64,000 nt of DNA from Luidia sarsii (taxonomy: Eukaryota; Echinodermata; Asteroidea; Paxillosida; Luidiidae): NCBI GenBank assembly GCA_949987565.1, contig OX465113.1, positions 1,315,764-1,379,763 on the forward strand. Direction: 5' to 3'. A model generated the notes under the pieces. The model saw nothing but the letters and a program-made list of their open reading frames with translations, searched no databases and had not been told where the DNA came from. Numbering within the stretch: position 1 is the stretch's first letter; each line of letters begins with the position of its first letter. Positions 23,516-35,703 of this stretch are shown one piece after another. The translations under genes were made by a program, and so were the position numbers.

Positions 23516-25831
23516 GATCCCGCTGGCGTCTAAGGCAGAACTCGGCAGGGAGCAAGTGACGTGAGCGGCTGATCGTCCAATCAGACTCCAGCAGGTCGCT
23601 TATCCTTCCTTGCGGCCGTTAAAGTTTGAAACCAGCTCCTTGTTCACTCAGATGCTGCCCATGCAATCTATGCTAACCTACACTGCAGCGTAGAATGGTA
23701 ACAAAGTTGAAACATAAAATCTACACTTTGGCATTTGTTCTGGATATAAACTACCAAATTCTGTAAAAGTACAAGCAAAAAGTAGCATTCATTGTTACAG
23801 AAAAAGAAAATAATATACTTAGTCTACTCAGTACTCATATAATATTCTATTTCAAAGTTCTATTGCACATTTTCAGAACTATCTAGTATCTACTTCTACT
23901 AATACTATCTTGACTCTTGTCTTGAGTATCTATCTAATCTAGTTTTACACCTTCAACCTTGCAGTGCCATTTCATAGGATTTTGGTGAATTCAGAAACTT
24001 GAGTAAGCATATATTTCAATTACAAACAATCTAATTTGACAACTACATGTAAACTAGTCTATCTGAATTTTATTTACAGACCAATTCATTTCAGGGAGTT
24101 ACGTGTGTAACTATTATTAATTTGTACTTACTAGTTCAGTAATCAATTGCACTTGATTGTACTAACTTTGTAATTGTAGTTTATTTTTTCGTTTTACTTG
24201 ATTTCCGTTGGTCACTTGGTGGTATGTTGTGACAGTAAAGACTTGCTTTAAAGTTGAAGACAGAGAGATTTCAATCTAGGCTACACAGTAACATAGGCCT
24301 TGTTTTAATCCTGGTCTTTGTTATCAAACCGACTGGCCTTAAAAGACCGGTTTGGGTCTAAGTTACCCGGCTGATGTTTTGTATCGGTCGGATGACCTGG
24401 GTACACGACGGGACGAGACAGGACAATATCATTATCAAGGAACGTTTGCTGCCACACGGGAAAACAATCATAAACACACAAATTTGGAGCATACTTACGC
24501 AGTTGTAACCTCCCTCGTCACTATTCATGTTTCTGTCAGCATAAACGGCGAAAAACGGAGCTCCAACATTGTTGTTGTTTATCTTTTTCGAATAACGAAT
24601 ATTGTAATAGACTGGTTTTCATTTCACGGTTCAAAAAGGCACGCTGGAGCTTGCCACCGTCGAGTCGGTAACAATACCATAACCGCATTGGAAAATTGGG
24701 GGCGCCCTTCAAAAATATTTTAAAGGTATCCCTCCAATTCGAAAGCCGAGATGACGATAATTATTATTAATTATACATTACGAACATTACGACTTCTGAA
24801 AATACATGCATATCACGAAGCATTGAATTGCCGGTTTTAATTTACCAAAAAATCAATGATTTGTCTCCCAAAGACTAGTGATTTTAATAATAGCGTACGT
24901 GAGTGGACCAAAATTATTTTTATGAAGTCGATTTGGTTTTTGAATACATGTGTAACTATTTTTGGGGGTGTGCATACCATGTACACGGCTGTTATTTTCT
25001 ATTTGTAAAGTTGCTCAGAGTTTTGCGAATTGTTGGATAATAGCTTTGTATATGTATCAGGGTCTGGTTGAAATAACAAACAATATTGATGAAACAATAA
25101 TCAGTATTGATTATTTTATCAAATGAAAATGCGAGGCATAATTTAATTATGTTAGTTCTATGATTTTTGCGGTTTTCTTCAAAACCGCCGCTGAAAAAAA
25201 TAAATGCTGTGCTTTAATTTAGTTGAGGTTCGTGTAATTAAATGTTGTACACTACTTAATACTATTATAATGATAATATACATAGTACGTACACTACATG
25301 CACGTACATAAATGCCATGGACACAGAATAATAAATACATGTAGAATATATGCATAGATTCATGCTCATTATTGTTCATTATAATTATGTATGCAAGCAT
25401 AATGCCTATGGTCGATTAGATCATGGCACGTCGGACACACTGTTTACAAGCATAGCTCGAGTCACGGATGTAATCTGCACATCATTGTGTGTACACACAC
25501 AGCCATGATTCAGTCCACACCCAATTGTTAATGAGTAATGAATAGTACGAGCCTAACCAACAAACCATCGATTCAGAAACGCACGCCGGTGCTTCCCCTA
25601 AAATACGGCCCTGACCTGCGTACACGCTGTAGCATCCAGCGTGGCTAGCGATGATGTCATTGCTATTTTTAGGATCCATCTCAGTAGACGCACGATCGCT
25701 ATTTTCGTGCTGGCGATATAAAGGCTGAGCGTCAGTATACGGTACACTACGCATGCGGATGTGAACGTTGCCCGTGTCACGTATCCACTATCCACGTTAT
25801 CATAGCACCACACCAAGACCAAGAAAACAGC
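23516..25831. other. Divergent intergenic region between FZR1 and the oxygenase gene
   Basis: Both neighbouring genes are transcribed away from this 2.3 kb stretch, so it should hold both promoters and the FZR1 5' untranslated region. It is AT-rich with no recognisable coding exon. An open frame at 24352-24723 has no recognisable family. Confidence 0.6.
25717..25724 (+). promoter_or_regulatory. Possible TATA box of the oxygenase gene
   Basis: TATAAAGG lies 108 bp before the ATG at 25832, in a local context of GGCGATATAAAGGC. Transcription would start near 25745-25750. Confidence 0.5.
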
Positions 25832-28800
25832 ATGGAAACTACCGATCTGAAACAGTGAGTACATGTCATACAAACAATCTTATCATAAGATATAACTTGT
25901 AAACTGTAGCTCTTAGCTGTAATAATAATACTGTAATAATAATACATATTGTTTGTGGACGATGGACGTATGAATTACACCAGTAATAATATTACTACAT
26001 CATACAATGTAGAATTAAACAGCCCAGTATTATTTTGGAAGCCAAGCCCCCCCCCCCAAAAAAAAAAAACAACAACAGCAACAACAAAAACACACACACA
26101 CATACACGCGCACTTAGATACCATCAGGCTTTAAACCAGAGGGCAGAGGCCAGGCTAGAAATTAAGGGCCCGCTAATTATTTTTTCCCTAACATTATTAT
26201 TCTAACAGACTATGTATTTGGCTTCTATTCCCATGCAGTCAGCACTCGATGCTTTCCTATAGATCAAATCACTGTTACATGTTCTGTAGGCCTATAATAT
26301 AACACGCACTGCCTTCGATTATAATCTTGTATAGGACCTTCAAGGTGTTTACTAAATCACCGGATCGACCATTGCCAGTGAGGACGGACCTAGCCCCTCC
26401 CGGGTTCGAGCCAGGGGAGAAGACAGCGTTTGTCCTCGACAACGTCTTTACCAAAAAGGTCAGCTTGAATACTTGGAACGGATTCGTATAAGGTTACACG
26501 GAAACGATTAAGTCAGCACGTCGTAGTTAATTAGTGTTCAACTGTACATGTAGGCCTATGTTTGAAACCACATAGTTCACCACTCATGAACGAAAAATGG
26601 ATGGGAAACTCTTTAATCTGTCTTCATTTGCAGGAGTGCGACGAGCTGATTCGTTGTTCGGAGAAGAAGGGGTACGAACAAGCGCTGGTTAACGTCGGCT
26701 TTGGAAGGTAAGGAGAGATTATGGAGACGGTCAAAATGTAGCCGTGTTAACCGCTGTGTTCATTGTTATTCAAAACTAGATAAAAATCGATAAAGATATA
26801 AAGTAGGTACATACAGATACAATATACGACGGCACATACTGCTCGAAGGAGAGGAGGAGGGGGGAGGAGAGGAGGGAGAGGAGAGGAGAGGGAAGGAGAT
26901 GAGAAGAGAGGATAAGAGAGAAGGGGGAGAGGGGAGGGAGGAGGAGAGAGGGAGAGGAGAGAGAGGAGAGAGAGGAGAGGGGAGGAGATGAGAAGAGAGG
27001 ACAAGAGAGGAGGGGAGGAGAGGGGAGGGAAGAGGAGAGGAGGGAGAGGAGAAGAAAGGAGGGGAGGAGAGGGGAGAGGAGAAGAGAGAGAGGAGAGAGG
27101 AGGGGAGAAGAGAAGAGACCGGAGGAGAGGAGAGGAGAGGAGAGGAGGGGAGAAAAGAAGAGAGGAGAGGAGAGGACAAGATATATAGGAGAGGGGGAGA
27201 GGACAGGAGTGGAGTATAGAGGAGATGAGATGAGGGGAGAGGACAAGAGAGGAGAGGAGAGAGGAGAGGAGAATAGAGGAGAGGAGAGGAGATGAGGGGA
27301 GAAGAGAAGAGAGGAGAGGAGAGAGGAGGGGAGGAGAGAAGATAGGAGAGAGGAGGACAAGAGAGGAGAGGAGAGGACAGGACCGGAGAAGAGAGGAGAG
27401 GAGGAGGGGAGGGGAGGGGATATGGACAGAAAATCACGACATAATGATCTATGCTCCTTGTTCACGTCATGTATATAAGGCAAAAGTTAATGACGGACGT
27501 GCGGAATAGCCATCGATGTATCATCGACTCAACTGAGCTGGCCACCATTTTCTGGGACAGGATCCGTGACCACGTCCCTCAGGTCTTCGATGGCTTCAGA
27601 GCACTAGGTCTGAACGAACGGTAAGGGACCCCAAAGGTGTCGCATGCGTGTCGCCAATGTCCTCGCTGTCGTCGTTGTCATCGGTGCATTGTGCTTGGTT
27701 ATCAAACCACATTATTATTTCTCCTTATCATTATCTTTTAGAACTATTCATAAACCCAGCTTGCTTCATTCAATTATTTCTTGTAGGGCCTAGAGTATCA
27801 GTATCGGAAGATTTTCTAATAAATATTCGCCGGTAGCTTAATCCAATGGTGACTGGAATTTGTATTTGCTTGGACCACGGTGAGGAAAATGACCTTCATC
27901 TCACATTCTGTGCCCAATAGATATTTCGTAGACCTTCTTTAGCGTGAACGTCTGCTAAGCGGGACGTCTCCCTCATGTAAAAGGACTATAAACGCCATGC
28001 AATCTCAACTGCTTCTGACTTGTTTTGGTTGGATAATTATGGCCTATCCTCGAGATCGTACACTATTATTTTGCGCTTATTAAAGGCCCTATACAACATT
28101 GGTAAAAGTCAAAAGATTGCCAGTTTGTGTGTTAAACTATAAAACATTCCAAAAAAAGATTCCCTACGAAGGTTTTAGCTCAAATTGTAATCCGAGAAAG
28201 TAGAAAAAGACAAAGAAACCGTCACAATTTACGCACCGTTCTGTAGTGTAAAAAATAGTTTATTACTCGCGAGTAATAAACTATTTGTCGATGTTTGAGT
28301 GAAGATTTCTCGAGAAGTACACCATCTCAGACCGTATAGATTTAAACATGAGGATTCTATCATGACCATCTACAAACTGTGTAAATTAGAAGGAAATCTG
28401 TGGACATCGATGTTTTCCGATCTTCCCAATGTTGTATTGGGCCTATAAGCAATTGTTGGTGCACAAGCGGGCCTATGAACTTAACCCGTGGGTTGTCTGT
28501 TCTCATACCGCCAGGCTGCGCTTTCTGCGATACGACCCGGGCGAGTACTTCAAACCTCACAAGGACGGCAGTTACGTTCGGCCCAACGGTGAACACTCCA
28601 TGGTGACCATCCAGATATATCTCAACGAGGTGAGGATTTAGCAGCGTGCAGCTTGCTCGCTTTCTGTAGAAATATACAATTATGCTTGACAATATCTGAC
28701 CTACTATAGCCTAATATAGCGCAGGTCGCAATGTAACTCCTGACGTGGCCAAAAGTTGGGTTGTGTTCGTCAAAAACAGACACTGAACATGTCTAATAAC

Positions 28801-30637
28801 AGATCTTGAAATAATAATTTAGACAAACCATTTTTACTAAAAATTGTTTAAATTGTATTATTTACCATTCTTCTGCATTTATTTGCTAAAAAGAACTTTT
28901 GCACTGCCTTTTAATTCAAGAGAAAAGAGCATCTTATAATTAATTTTATGTCAAGGTTGTTCCAAAAAATACCACGATATACAACTATTATTTTGGGAGG
29001 CCACCATCTAAGGCCTGGATAGCTCAGATGGTAGGAGCGCTGGTTCCCCGCAAAACCTTAGCTTCAAATCCCGGTCCAGTCAGAGTTTTCTTTACCATTT
29101 TTTTTTTCAAAAGTTCCGTGTCAGTTTTCCGTTGTTTGTTTGACACATTACAGATCAATAGATTCGAGGGTGAATGCTATCAATGTCGATCATTTTGTGA
29201 ATGAATCTAAAAAGAAAAGAAAAAATAGACAGTCGGACGTTTCAAGGAGGACCTTTCCTAAATGGCAATGTGACCAGACCAAACAGAATAGGAAAGGAAA
29301 GAAGCAGCAAAATAGAGATTACTTAAAATGGACGCAGGGCTCAAGCTGGTATCTCACCAGGGGAAGAATCAACATGAATGGCAAGCAGCAGGGATGGGAT
29401 TTAAAAGGGGAAGATCAAACGAGGAATTGAAGGAGATAGCAATAGATAACTGAGTATTGCTTAACATTCTGATTCCACATCTTCTGAGTATTTAAAGATT
29501 ATAACAGGACGAGTCCTTTGTCTTTTCAGGGGTTTACCGGGGGCAGTACCACATTCCTACCCTTACTCTCCTCTGCAGCTGCGGTGCCGTGTGTGCCCAA
29601 AATCGGTGAGACGATCATTAAATTTTAAAGAGAAAAATATTATTGTTTTGCAAACCGATATCATCGCAATTTCTCACAATTTTGTTTCCGCGCAATCAAA
29701 TCAGACCATTATTGTGAATTTTGGTTCTACGAACAAATAATTACAGCAATAATCAAATCTCCAATAATTTATGGAAAAAGTACGATTAGGCCTAGGCTAA
29801 GTCCCGATGCATTATTACTGAAAGAAGTGAACTTTAATTCCAAGGCCTTGGGGTGTCCAGATTCTAGACAATAAAATACTGTGGAATGTACGAAAGAAAG
29901 AAAAACAGAGCCCCAGACGGCATGTCGCAGGGCATCATGGGACAGAAGCCAAAATGCATCATGGGATAGAAACCGCATTGCATCACGGGATACAAATCGA
30001 AATGCATCATGGGATAGAAATCAGTGTGTATAATGGACCTTTCCCATGAAATATGCAAATTAGACCTAGCGCATGCGCTTAACTAAATTGGTGGGCAAGC
30101 GGGCTGCCAACCAATCATAGTTTTCCACGGGCGTGCGCGCGTTCCTTCTCACTAACAGTTCGGCGTGCGGTCATTGGCTATTCAGCGTCTCCTGCGCGCG
30201 TATTTCGAAACCTGCACGCAACGCGCACTCGTTTGCCCACCAATTTAGTAAAGCGCATGCGCCAGCTCTTATTTGCATATTTCATGGGAAAGGTCCATTA
30301 TTGGACATCAGTACGGGCTATAGAAATAGTGTGTAGCAACAAGTACACGCGTGTAATCGTATAGGCCTAATTGCCGTCGCTTCCAGAAAATTCGGTCACC
30401 GGCATCTTTTAATCCTCAGTATCCGATTAAAATACGATGATAAGTCATTATTTTTTATTTTTGTGCAATGAGCAACTATTATCCAGTCGGTGATTGTGTG
30501 AACTTGTTCCGTCTATTGCAGGTCGGGTGCTTGTCTTTCAGCATAACCTTTATCACGAGGGATCGTTATTGGAGAAAGGCAGGAAGTATACCATCCGCAC
30601 AGATGTCATGTACGATGTCCACACGGAAGTAGTGTAA
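25832..30637 (+). CDS. 2-oxoglutarate/Fe(II) oxygenase, prolyl 4-hydroxylase-like
   Basis: Seven exons join in phase: 25832-25854, 26335-26458, 26634-26707, 27480-27620, 28515-28629, 29530-29605 and 30522-30637, giving 222 aa and a TAA. The C-terminal half is a double-stranded beta-helix dioxygenase domain. The iron ligands are H136 and D138 (YFKPHKDGSY) and H196 (QHNLYHEG). K206 or R210 (GRKYTIRTDVMY) would bind the 2-oxoglutarate carboxylate. SMVTIQIYLNE and GFTGGSTTFLP are strands typical of the P4Hc / 2OG-FeII_Oxy_3 group. There is no signal peptide or membrane helix, so the enzyme is probably cytosolic or nuclear and not a collagen hydroxylase. The substrate is unknown. The acceptor at 27479 is preceded by a purine-rich intron and lacks a good pyrimidine tract. 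Confidence 0.93.
26838..27422. repeat. GGAGA-type purine tract, about 0.58 kb
   Basis: The + strand is almost entirely A and G with few interruptions (GAGAGGAGAGGAGGGG pattern). It lies in the oxygenase intron between exons 26634-26707 and 27480-27620. Such homopurine tracts can form triplex (H-) DNA and R-loops when transcribed. The long Ser/Pro/Leu-rich open frames on the minus strand are artefacts of this composition. Confidence 0.97.
28084..28444. mobile_element. Foldback element (MITE-like) with central 34 bp palindrome
   Basis: The ends AGGCCCTATACAACATTGG and, inverted, AGGCCCAATACAACATTGG are terminal inverted repeats. A perfect palindrome of 34 bp (core TTACTCGCGAGTAA, 28253-28286) lies close to the midpoint. 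The right half matches the copies at 5432-5715 in reverse orientation. It is non-coding and ends about 70 bp before oxygenase exon 28515-28629. Confidence 0.8.
28991..29085 (+). repeat. tRNA-derived SINE copy
   Basis: It contains CCTGGATAGCTCAGATGG, a degenerate B box TTCAAATCCCGG and TCCAGTCAGAG. It belongs to the same family as 10792 and 21672 and lies in the oxygenase intron. Confidence 0.75.
29928..30026. repeat. Tandem GCATCATGGGATAGAAA units, four copies
   Basis: Units of about 24-28 bp (CATCATGGGACAGAAGCC, CATCATGGGATAGAAACC, CATCACGGGATACAAATC, CATCATGGGATAGAAATC) end directly at the left edge of the MITE at 30031. Confidence 0.85.
30031..30300. mobile_element. MITE, 270 bp, with terminal inverted repeats of about 60 bp
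   Basis: The left end TAATGGACCTTTCCCATGAA and the inverted right end match, continuing through ATATGCAAAT and GCGCATGCGC to TTGGTGGGCAA. The outer TA may be the target duplication. It is non-coding and lies in the last oxygenase intron. Confidence 0.88.
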
Positions 30638-32345
30638 CACAAAATTTAATCTAAAAAAAAAATTAACATTATTTTTTCGTTCTGATAACAGTTTTGTTTC
30701 TTCAAGTGGCCTGCCGGGCAGCGAGTCTTACGTTTTAATTGGTACAACTTTTCAACTGCCCTGCATATTGCAGAGTAGTGTTTGCCGTTTTAATTTTTAA
30801 TCAATTAATTAATTTGCTTTTAATTAAGACCGACGTAAGCCAAAGAGGACTTGTGTTCATAGTTTTGCTAGCCTCTTCACCATTGTAAGATATTGTAGTA
30901 CACGACACGTACACGATAAGAAAAATTAATCTTAAAACTATTACAACTATTTTTGCTACAGCACAGTTTAAGATAATCTTGATCAGAATAGAAATTATTA
31001 TATTTTGTATTCGATATTGATAGTATTATAGTGGACGGATGAAATGCAATCAGTATAAAATATCAATTAGGCATTTAAGTTTTATGAAGCAAATTTGTAT
31101 CATTTAAAAAAATCTTGAAAAAATAGAATTTCTGTAATTCTGTATAATTTTAAATTAGGCGAAAAGTTTCAAATAATAATACCATTCTAATTTGTTGAGC
31201 CCTTTTTTTAATTGGTCAGGCTTATTATCTACATCTCCGCTACGAAGATGACTAAAACACGGTTACACCGGTACAGTTAGGTCTGGAAATGCATGCGGCC
31301 CCTATATTTATGGGTTACTTGTTTTGTAGATAACGTTAATACTATTATATTATTATGATATTATTCATGTAGTTCAAGTGTGGCCACAACTTATCCTCGT
31401 CATGGCCGGCCTAAGTCAGTTTGTATATAATACATGTAATAAAATTGCCAACGCTGCAATTACACTATGTGGGCTGTGTCACACTCGTTGGTCCAAAATG
31501 GACACACTTTTATTTATTTTATAAGGACTTACTGGAAGCCAAATGAAATGCAAAATGCAAGATAATGCAAAATAATGATACACGAGAGGGTCGGCCGGTG
31601 CGTAAAAACCGCCTGGGAAATTGGAATAATTATTTTGCCCTGCCTTATTATTTTGGGCATGACTGAAGTGGCAGACAGAGACGGATGCGTCGCGAAAAAG
31701 AGCAGTAAATTGGTACGAATTAGGGGCTGTTTTTGTCGGGTAATTAGTCGAAAATCGAAATGGACAGATTTCGAAACATGGCACAAATTGCAGCCTTGTA
31801 TTGTTTCGATAATTATAACCGAGGAACAACAGGGAAGCCACAAGGTGTGTTGTTCTTCACTTTGGCCAATGGGAGTTGATTAAATAGTAGTGTGCACCGT
31901 GTCTTGTTCGGCTCGGCGTTTCGAAAGTGCGCCCTCTCGCTGCAAAAAAACCCTTTTTTTTCTTCCTTTTTTAACACACGCCAAAAACACCGAGATAAAA
32001 CACACAGGAAACAAGATAAGTGCACTAAGAAAATGCATGCATTACATTCAAAGGTTAAGTGAATAGTATCTGACAAGGGGTTTTACATCAAGCCCATCTT
32101 GTTCCCTGCTCAAATGTTGCATGGTTACTCATATGCAAATACATGATGCCGACATTGCCCCCTTAGCAACCATTGTTGACATTGATAACACGTACACGTA
32201 CATGCACACAAAGTACATGTACGTGTGCACTATACGGGCGTGCTCAGTATACAAGTGACTGGAGCCACGTATTGGACGCTAATCTTTCAGCTTCGGTGTC
32301 ACTAATTTGTCTGGATTTGTAGGATATATTGTACTGATTATAAAG
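30638..32345. other. Intergenic region upstream of CFAP144
   Basis: The region is AT-rich without recognisable exons. An AATAAA at about 31438-31443 may end the oxygenase transcript. A GC-balanced patch at about 31570-31900 has overlapping short open frames on both strands, none of a recognised family. Candidate ciliary X-box half-sites occur at 32116-32128 and 32163-32178. Confidence 0.45.
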
Positions 32346-34344
32346 ATGGCTACTGCTGCTGCTGGTCAGAAGACGAAAGAGAAGGAACCGATTAACATCG
32401 TCCACCAAAATGCCATCCTTTGCGAGACGATCAAGAAAGAGAACAAAACGCAGAAGTTGTACACCAACTACAGTATTAACCCATTCAAAAAAAGTAAGTA
32501 ACTAAGTATTAATTAATAATAAATTAAATGGTAATACTATCTATACTACTTACTAGTTCGTCTGAAATTTGTAACTGACATAAAATACTTTGCCTTTGAC
32601 TGAGAAAGGTCCTACTTTAGTACTTAACTTACTACTTAGTGCTATTGAGTATTGCTAGTGCTACTGCTAAAGTGCTAGGATCGAAACATCAGGCCCTCTA
32701 AATCTAATCTAACTTTTCTAAGTCTAACTTTTGAGAATAATGTATTGGATTTGCAGGTCATTTAGTCAGTGAGTGAGCAGTTTGCAACAATTTTTGTATT
32801 CACTTCATGACATAAAATACCATCGCTTTAAGTTTAACCAATAACTCCTTAAAGTTAAACTGTCTTCTGACAGTGACAACGTTGTGCTTGACTTTTAAAG
32901 TTTTATTTTTAGGCCCTTTCAGCTCAGGCCTTGTTTCAGGCAGCACTTGATATCATTGGTTTCTGATTAATCAAATATTTCCTGAATTCTCTAGGCCTAC
33001 ATTTCAAAGACATCGTCAGACATTACATCATCATTGTATTTGAATGTGGTGAAATGCAGCTTGTAATATTGTACGATCATTTGTTGTTGTTTTTTCTCTG
33101 CAGTGTACACATTGACTGGCAAACCCAACTCACTGCATGACTCAGCAGATGGCGAGGAAGATGGTAAGACTACGAATATGATTGCTCACGACAACTCAGT
33201 TTGGTTTGGTTTTGACAATCAGATTCATCATAAAAAAGGCCAGAATCCAAAGATAATAAAAATATTCCTCTTTTTTCCCCCCTAATGTTATGAATGAGTA
33301 GTCCGAGTAACTAGGACCTTACAAGTCGCCCTTTTTTTAATTCTGGAGGGGTCTGGGTAGTTGCCCGACCCCCTCAAAATTTCTAAAAAAGGGTGACTTG
33401 TAAGTTGTAAGGCCCTAGTTACTCGGACTAGGTTATGAGTGGGTTTGGACTGAAACCCCAACCCCCTAAAAAGATATTTGACTCCATGAGAAGGCTATCA
33501 CATTTGCCACTGATACATTACTAATTAGGCTAAATTTTAGGCAGGGGTATAGTCAAATTCTCTTTGCTTTATCGTTAATATGCGAAAAGTAAAAAGGGTT
33601 TGAATTTGATGGGGCATTATTGCTGACATATCTAAAATGAGGTTTTTGTTCGTTTGTTTTCAGATCATTTCCTACGGATCATCAAGAGGTCCTACCAGGA
33701 GCCGGTTAGGAAGTTTGAGTTCCCACAGACAGAGGCCCAGGAAGTAGGATGGAATTACAAACCACTGGTGAGTTCCCTCATCAAGCAAAGCATAAGTGTG
33801 TCGCCCTCCATTGCCCAATATACATAAACTTCATAAACGCTGCCAACAGCTTACTTGCTAAAAGTAAAACCACTTCACACCAGGCCAGTTTTCAGCACCC
33901 ATGACTGCCACGCATTGAAAAAATGTGCCTTTTCCAAAACTCACTAAGCAATCGGAATAAACACCTGTGAAATGAAGCAATCAGTACACTGTGTACCAGA
34001 GAGTCAAACCTGGCACAATCAGATGTCTGTGTGGCTTTTGTCATGCTGGATATTGTTTTGTGGTAGCCTGAAAAGAGTTTTTGGTTAACACTGGCGCCCA
34101 GATTCGGAGGGCCTGGTGCATAGCAACACCATTTTGTTTTTATGAGTTCCCGTCAGTTTTTCCGTTATTTGTTTGAATTATAGCAGATGTTAAATTTTGA
34201 TCGTTCCTTCCCCGGATTTCCTTCCGATAGTTGCCTCAGGACCGAGAGGATCGCAGGCTGAACTTCCCGCGAAAGAACTCCGAGATCACCAAGTACATGG
34301 ACGCAGCCTGGAGGCAAAAAGAGCAACAGGAAAACCTGCAGTAG
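32346..34344 (+). CDS. CFAP144: Cilia- and flagella-associated protein 144 (FAM183 family)
   Basis: Four exons join in phase: 32346-32493, 33104-33163, 33664-33767 and 34231-34344, giving 141 aa (human about 134) and a TAG. Family landmarks are visible in order: INIVHQNAILCETI, TQKLYTNYSINPFKK, YTLTGKPNSLHD, QTEAQEVGWNYKPL and a C-terminal DRRLNFPRKNSEITKY. The protein is small, charged and has no membrane segment. CFAP144 proteins are microtubule inner proteins of ciliary doublet microtubules, so expression is expected in ciliated cells. The ATG at 32346 was chosen because the open frame upstream of it contains no further ATG. It is convergent with EBNA1BP2. Confidence 0.93.
33299..33430. 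mobile_element. Short foldback MITE, about 132 bp
   Basis: The ends TAGTCCGAGTAACTAGG and, inverted, TAGTCCGAGTAACTAGG are identical and are followed by CCTTACAA on both sides. A half copy is seen at about 40935-40985 (AAAAAAGGGCGATTGTAAG). It lies in a CFAP144 intron. Confidence 0.85.
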
Positions 34345-34752
34345 CCCCCCACGCCCACCCACGCCCACCCAGGCCCATGCCCGACCCACTTAGTCAAGTG
34401 CCATCCAATCTGCCAGTAGCCATCCCTATCTCTAGAAGTACTTTCTTGGAGGAATCAGGAGTTCAGACATCACCGATTCTGGGAGTGCATCTCAACAAAA
34501 CCAGTTCCTTGGACCACTTTAGCTTCTTTAGTCTGAACAATGTCTAAGCTACTTTTAACCAAAAATATACTTTATTCTCGGCATGGATAAAATTAAGAAA
34601 CATCCCAGTACAAGCACATTTCAAGAATCTAGGGTCTTGTTAATCCCTGGTGATTTTGTATTTGTTAATATCTTACTCACCTTTCAGTATTTAGTTTCTT
34701 ATACTGATATGGACAGTATTGTCCATCGGGTCATATTTGTCATTATCAAAAC

Positions 34753-34758
34753 AATAAA
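34753..34758 (+). promoter_or_regulatory. Possible CFAP144 polyadenylation signal
   Basis: AATAAA lies about 410 bp after the stop codon. A second AATAAA occurs near 35177. Either could be used. Confidence 0.4.
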
Positions 34759-35449
34759 GCTTAGAAATGACAGTGTTACCGGTATATGTGAACACTTTGT
34801 AGCAATTCCAAGCTGGTTCACCTTGTCATGACTAGCGCTACACTACACCACACCTGCTACAACTGCCATTATATGCAGTGTCGTGCACTGGCAAAAGTAA
34901 CTTATTGTTATTCGTAATATATTTTGGAATACACTTACATGTCTGGCCTATCTTCCAATGCCCTTTTCATGATCGTCATCCCTTTCGGAATAACTTCACA
35001 GTTCAAAACCAATTTCAACTCTTTTATCTGTTCTTTTTTTATGCCTAAATATCTCTGGTGCATTCTATTGACTGCAAACGAAAGAATTGATTTGAAAAGA
35101 TTGTTGGCTATTACTTTGGAGATATTAAAGGCCTCTAGTTGTGAGTTTTTAAATAATTTTGTACAGATTTTGTAAATAAATACATGTACATGTATCAGTA
35201 TTTCACAAACTTGTATTTTCAGTGTTTGCATCATTCGTCACTCATTTCCTCTTTTATCTAAAAGCAATTATGATTATAATTGTTGCCCAAATAGTCAAAC
35301 ATCTTTACCGGGGTAGTGACACCAGTCACAAGCATTTCCCATTAACTGCTGTATATCTCACAAGATCACACAGCCTCCATTTTCACTATAAGCTGTAAAT
35401 TAACTTTGAAAATCACACAAAGTGGATGCAGCTTTTGTTTCAAATCAAC

Positions 35450-35455
35450 TTTATT
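35450..35455 (-). promoter_or_regulatory. Possible EBNA1BP2 polyadenylation signal
   Basis: TTTATT on the + strand (AATAAA on the minus strand) lies about 250 bp after the stop codon. It sits within a copy of the dispersed tail sequence AAGTGGATGCAGCTTTT, so the signal may be supplied by a repeat. Confidence 0.4.
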
Positions 35456-35703
35456 TTTAAAAAACAAAAACGGGGCAGGAAACTGCTTAGGAGTATCTGA
35501 CTGGAAAAATCTTGTTAGTGTCTCAAATCATGAAACAGTTCTGAAAAAGAATGAAGTACGCTTTGAAGAAAAGGCAACATTGACGATATCCTTCAAGACA
35601 AAATGCACCCTACAAGATGACCAGAATGATGGTTATCAATTCATCTTGTGGCATTCCATTTCTGCCCATCTGTATGCTAGCAAGGTGATGTTCATGGGTG
35701 TCT

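Larger units (their letters stand above)
34345..35703. other. Convergent intergenic region between CFAP144 and EBNA1BP2
   Basis: It holds the 3' untranslated regions of both genes. A CCCACGCCCACCCA-type repeat follows the CFAP144 stop. No exon is recognised. Confidence 0.6.

Noticed and set aside
26766..27483. Long minus-strand open frames of 223-235 codons, Ser/Pro/Leu-rich
   Set aside because: They arise only from reading the GGAGA purine tract; three frames overlap with similar composition and no domain is present.
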